DNA of 64,000 bases, from contig CAKSQF010000005.1 in NCBI GenBank assembly GCA_934486825.1, positions 1 to 64,000 of the forward strand, written 5' to 3'. The notes under the pieces were generated by a model. The model was not told the origin of the DNA. It made no database searches and saw nothing but the letters and a program-made list of their open reading frames with translations. Of the stretch, positions 61,802 through 64,000 are shown piece by piece. This DNA is from an uncultured Eubacteriales bacterium (lineage in GTDB: Bacteria; Bacillota; Clostridia; Oscillospirales; CAG-272). A program made the position numbers and the translations under genes. Every line of letters begins with the position of its first letter. The first letter of the stretch is position 1.

Positions 61802-64000
61802 TCAGTCGCGGTACTTCGAATAGATATAATCCTCAATCATGCGCTTTGTGAGGCTGTCGCCGTTTTCGTAGGCTTCGTCGGCGACCTCCGAAAGATTTGC
61901 CGAGATGCCGCCGCCTGCCGCACCCTCTCCGGTATAGCTGAAATAATATGTGTGTTCGAAGCCGTTTGCGTCACGGTAGGTGATGTAGGGTCTTGCGACA
62001 AAGTCGGTTTTGTAGTAGCTCTTGTCGTATCCGTTGACAAGTGCGGTGAATATCAGATAGTCGGAATATTCGGCGTAGATGTTGGTCGCGGGGACGGTCA
62101 GCGCCTTTTTGCTGCTGAGATAGCTTGTGGACGCGCTTCCTTTTACCAGATTGCCGCTGAGATAGGAAGCCGCAATGATGACGGTACCGTAACCGATTCC
62201 CTTTGAGCCGCACGAATAGCCGTCACGCAGGGAGTTGTCGCTGTGGATTTTCTGAAGATCGTTCAGCAGTGATTTTCTTATCCTTGTGAAGAAGCGTATG
62301 CCCGCCGAGCTTTCGTCGGCTCTGACCGATCTGCCGACGACCGCAAAGCCGTCGCTCGTGCCGAGGTCCGCAAACGGATCGGAGGCGTCGGGGACGATGC
62401 TTCCGATTTCTATCCAGCCCGCATAGAGGGTGAGGTCACCGGTGATCTTGACCTCCTTGCCGACGGCACTCTTCCTGTCGAGCGAAAGAGCCGCTCTGTT
62501 GGAGGTGAACCAGCCCGCAAAGAGGTAGCCCTCTTTCTCCATCGAATATTTGCTTATGTCAATATATGTGTTTACATCGACCGGGCGCGGCTCGTAAATG
62601 TCCTTGCCGTCGGATATGAAGGTCATTGTGAACGAGCGGAACTGACACTGTACCTCTGCCGATATGTTTTTCGGAATGTCCGAATAGACCCAGTCCGACC
62701 ATTTCCCGTCGCTTTTCTTTGTTCTGTATCTTATCGAGTAGTCCTGCGGGTCGATACCCTCGGGCAGAGCCGAGAGCGGATTGCCGTTTGCATCGACCGA
62801 CCATTCGGTACCGGTCGGCATGCTGATTGCGGTGACTTTCATCTGCGCCGTCAGATTGTTTTCGGTTTTTACGGTTATCACGGCTTCTCCCGCCGAGTGG
62901 ACGACTACCGCGCCCGACTGCGAAACGGTTGCAACCTTTTCGTCCGACGATGTCCATACAATGGTCCGCTGTGTGGTGTCCACGGGGAGCAATGTGACTC
63001 CGAGACTGTAATTATCTCCGATGATCGATACGACATCCCCCGTGCTCAGCGCAACAGATGTCGGGTATACCATCTTGAGATTGACCTTTATCGTGAACGT
63101 GTCCGAGAATCCGCTCGCCGTGACACGCACCGTGTAGGTGCCCGCGACCGACATGTTGTAGCCGGTACAGGTGTAGCCCTCTATGACGACCGATGTGCCG
63201 TCCGAGAAATACGCGGTGACCTCAAGTCCCGACGGGTCGAATTTGTCGCCGACAAAATAGGTCGTTTTTGACGGCAGTGCGGTGATCTTTATCGATTTGA
63301 CATTACCCGAGATCGGGACCGCGTAGTCGAGTCTTACCCAGCCGGTCTTGCCGTCATAGGTGGTGTGACCCCAGAAGTAGCTTCCGACCTTTCTGACCTC
63401 GGTTATGGTGACGACCGACTGATAGGGGATCTGACCGACTATCGCGGAGGAGGTTGTCGGCTGCTCACGCATGTTGAGCAGGTCGGCGAGTATCTGATAG
63501 GTACCCGGCTTCATGTCCTCGCCGCCGATGACCCCGCCCGAGTTGTCGAGGTCCTTCGGCATGTTGTACCAGAGCATGTCGCGGGAGCCGTAGGTCGAGA
63601 AAAATGAATCCCATGTCCATGTGCGGGTGTAGATTATGCAGTTTTTGCCGACACGCGACATGTTGCACTCATATGTGATGAAGCCGGTCGAGCTGACCTG
63701 CATTACAAAGAGCGAGTGTCCGCTTCCGGTGCGCAGATGTCCGCCGGGACCCACCGACGTAAATATGTCTCTTATCGTGTTTGCGGTCCAGCTTCCCGCG
63801 CTCAGTTTGCTTCCGAAGGCGTTGTAGAAGCGTCGGCTTTCGACGTCGAAATAGCCGTAGGCGCGCCACTGGCAGAAGCGGGCAAAGCCGTAGCACTGCG
63901 ACGAATAGAGGTCAACCGTGCAGGTCGCCTTGACGCCGGTCGGATAATAACGCATGCAGTTGCAGTTTGACGGCGAAGCGACGCATATGCCCTGATTGTG
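61802..64000 (-). CDS. Large surface protein with amidase-like, SH3b and Ig-like domains (5' end outside window)
   Basis: The reading frame runs from the window edge to 61802 (at least 732 residues); an internal ATG at 63955 is not the real start, because the similarity continues upstream. The first part resembles a CHAP/NlpC-type amidase (YSSQCYGFARFCQ with a candidate catalytic Cys, SGHSLFVMQV with a candidate His). An SH3b-like domain (QILADLLNMREQPTTSSAIVG split by its loop), a Big_3-like Ig domain (YFVGDKFDPSGLEVTAYFSDG), a Big_2-like domain (IVWTSSDEKVATVS) and an InlB-type repeat (YLFAGWFTS, LYAGW) follow. Probably secreted and cell-wall associated. It lies 36 bases upstream of proB and may share its transcript. 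Confidence 0.7.
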   Translation of the reverse strand, partial: HNQGICVASPSNCNCMRYYPTGVKATCTVDLYSSQCYGFARFCQWRAYGYFDVESRRFYNAFGSKLSAGSWTANTIRDIFTSVGPGGHLRTGSGHSLFVMQVSSTGFITYECNMSRVGKNCIIYTRTWTWDSFFSTYGSRDMLWYNMPKDLDNSGGVIGGEDMKPGTYQILADLLNMREQPTTSSAIVGQIPYQSVVTITEVRKVGSYFWGHTTYDGKTGWVRLDYAVPISGNVKSIKITALPSKTTYFVGDKFDPSGLEVTAYFSDGTSVVIEGYTCTGYNMSVAGTYTVRVTASGFSDTFTIKVNLKMVYPTSVALSTGDVVSIIGDNYSLGVTLLPVDTTQRTIVWTSSDEKVATVSQSGAVVVHSAGEAVITVKTENNLTAQMKVTAISMPTGTEWSVDANGNPLSALPEGIDPQDYSIRYRTKKSDGKWSDWVYSDIPKNISAEVQCQFRSFTMTFISDGKDIYEPRPVDVNTYIDISKYSMEKEGYLFAGWFTSNRAALSLDRKSAVGKEVKITGDLTLYAGWIEIGSIVPDASDPFADLGTSDGFAVVGRSVRADESSAGIRFFTRIRKSLLNDLQKIHSDNSLRDGYSCGSKGIGYGTVIIAASYLSGNLVKGSASTSYLSSKKALTVPATNIYAEYSDYLIFTALVNGYDKSYYKTDFVARPYITYRDANGFEHTYYFSYTGEGAAGGGISANLSEVADEAYENGDSLTKRMIEDYIYSKYRD

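Overview
The window reads as chromosome of an anaerobic Gram-positive bacterium of the Clostridia type (Bacillota), probably an uncultured gut or rumen lineage. The grounds are AGGAGG-type ribosome binding sites, sigma-A promoters with 17-base spacers, lipoproteins and a PQTG-type sorting signal, a group I ECF transporter core, a zinc-finger ClpE-like ATPase, LL-diaminopimelate aminotransferase (DapL) and D-lactate dehydrogenase. I see no rRNA, tRNA, CRISPR array, phage or insertion sequence.

Layout. 0-12.4 kb is mostly housekeeping: a sorted surface protein, a methylglyoxal synthase-like protein, a PTS-IIC-like membrane protein, mntP, dapF-dapL, galE, a YgjP-like peptidase, purA, a LysR regulator, HU and D-LDH. 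12.5-27.2 kb is a tandem array of nine paralogous Asp-box beta-propeller proteins (sialidase/GH93-like): one cytoplasmic and eight lipoproteins, apparently one operon. 27.2-34.5 kb is a second operon: a corrinoid-activase-like ferredoxin/ASKHA protein, a sulfatase, an MBOAT/DHHW acetylation pair and an FAD oxidoreductase. 34.5-42.0 kb, on the minus strand, is the aromatic amino-acid operon tyrA-aroB-aroA-aroC-pheA-aroEK(fused)-aroQ. 42.0-44.7 kb holds a VanY-like protein lacking zinc ligands and a CNNM/CorC protein. 44.8-58.7 kb is a long minus-strand operon ruvC-ruvA-ruvB-methyltransferase-ecfA1-ecfA2-ecfT-truA-DUF5711-cvpA-clpE-like, ending in a P-type ATPase homologue without catalytic motifs. 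58.8-64 kb holds a large surface protein (cut by the window edge) and proB-proA-proC.

The most striking item is in front of tyrA. An 18-codon leader peptide, MNGLFAAYNYYYYFFYKG, lies between a strong promoter and an intrinsic terminator, and its RNA contains all three mutually exclusive pairings of a classical ribosome-mediated attenuator (1:2, 2:3, 3:4). It would couple Tyr and Phe supply to an operon making both, in a group where T-box control is usual. Other points: mosaic near-identity among array members that suggests gene conversion; matching LysR-type boxes before purA and before the adjacent lysR gene; and three proteins (P-type ATPase, VanY-like, MgsA-like) whose active-site motifs are lost while the reading frames stay intact.
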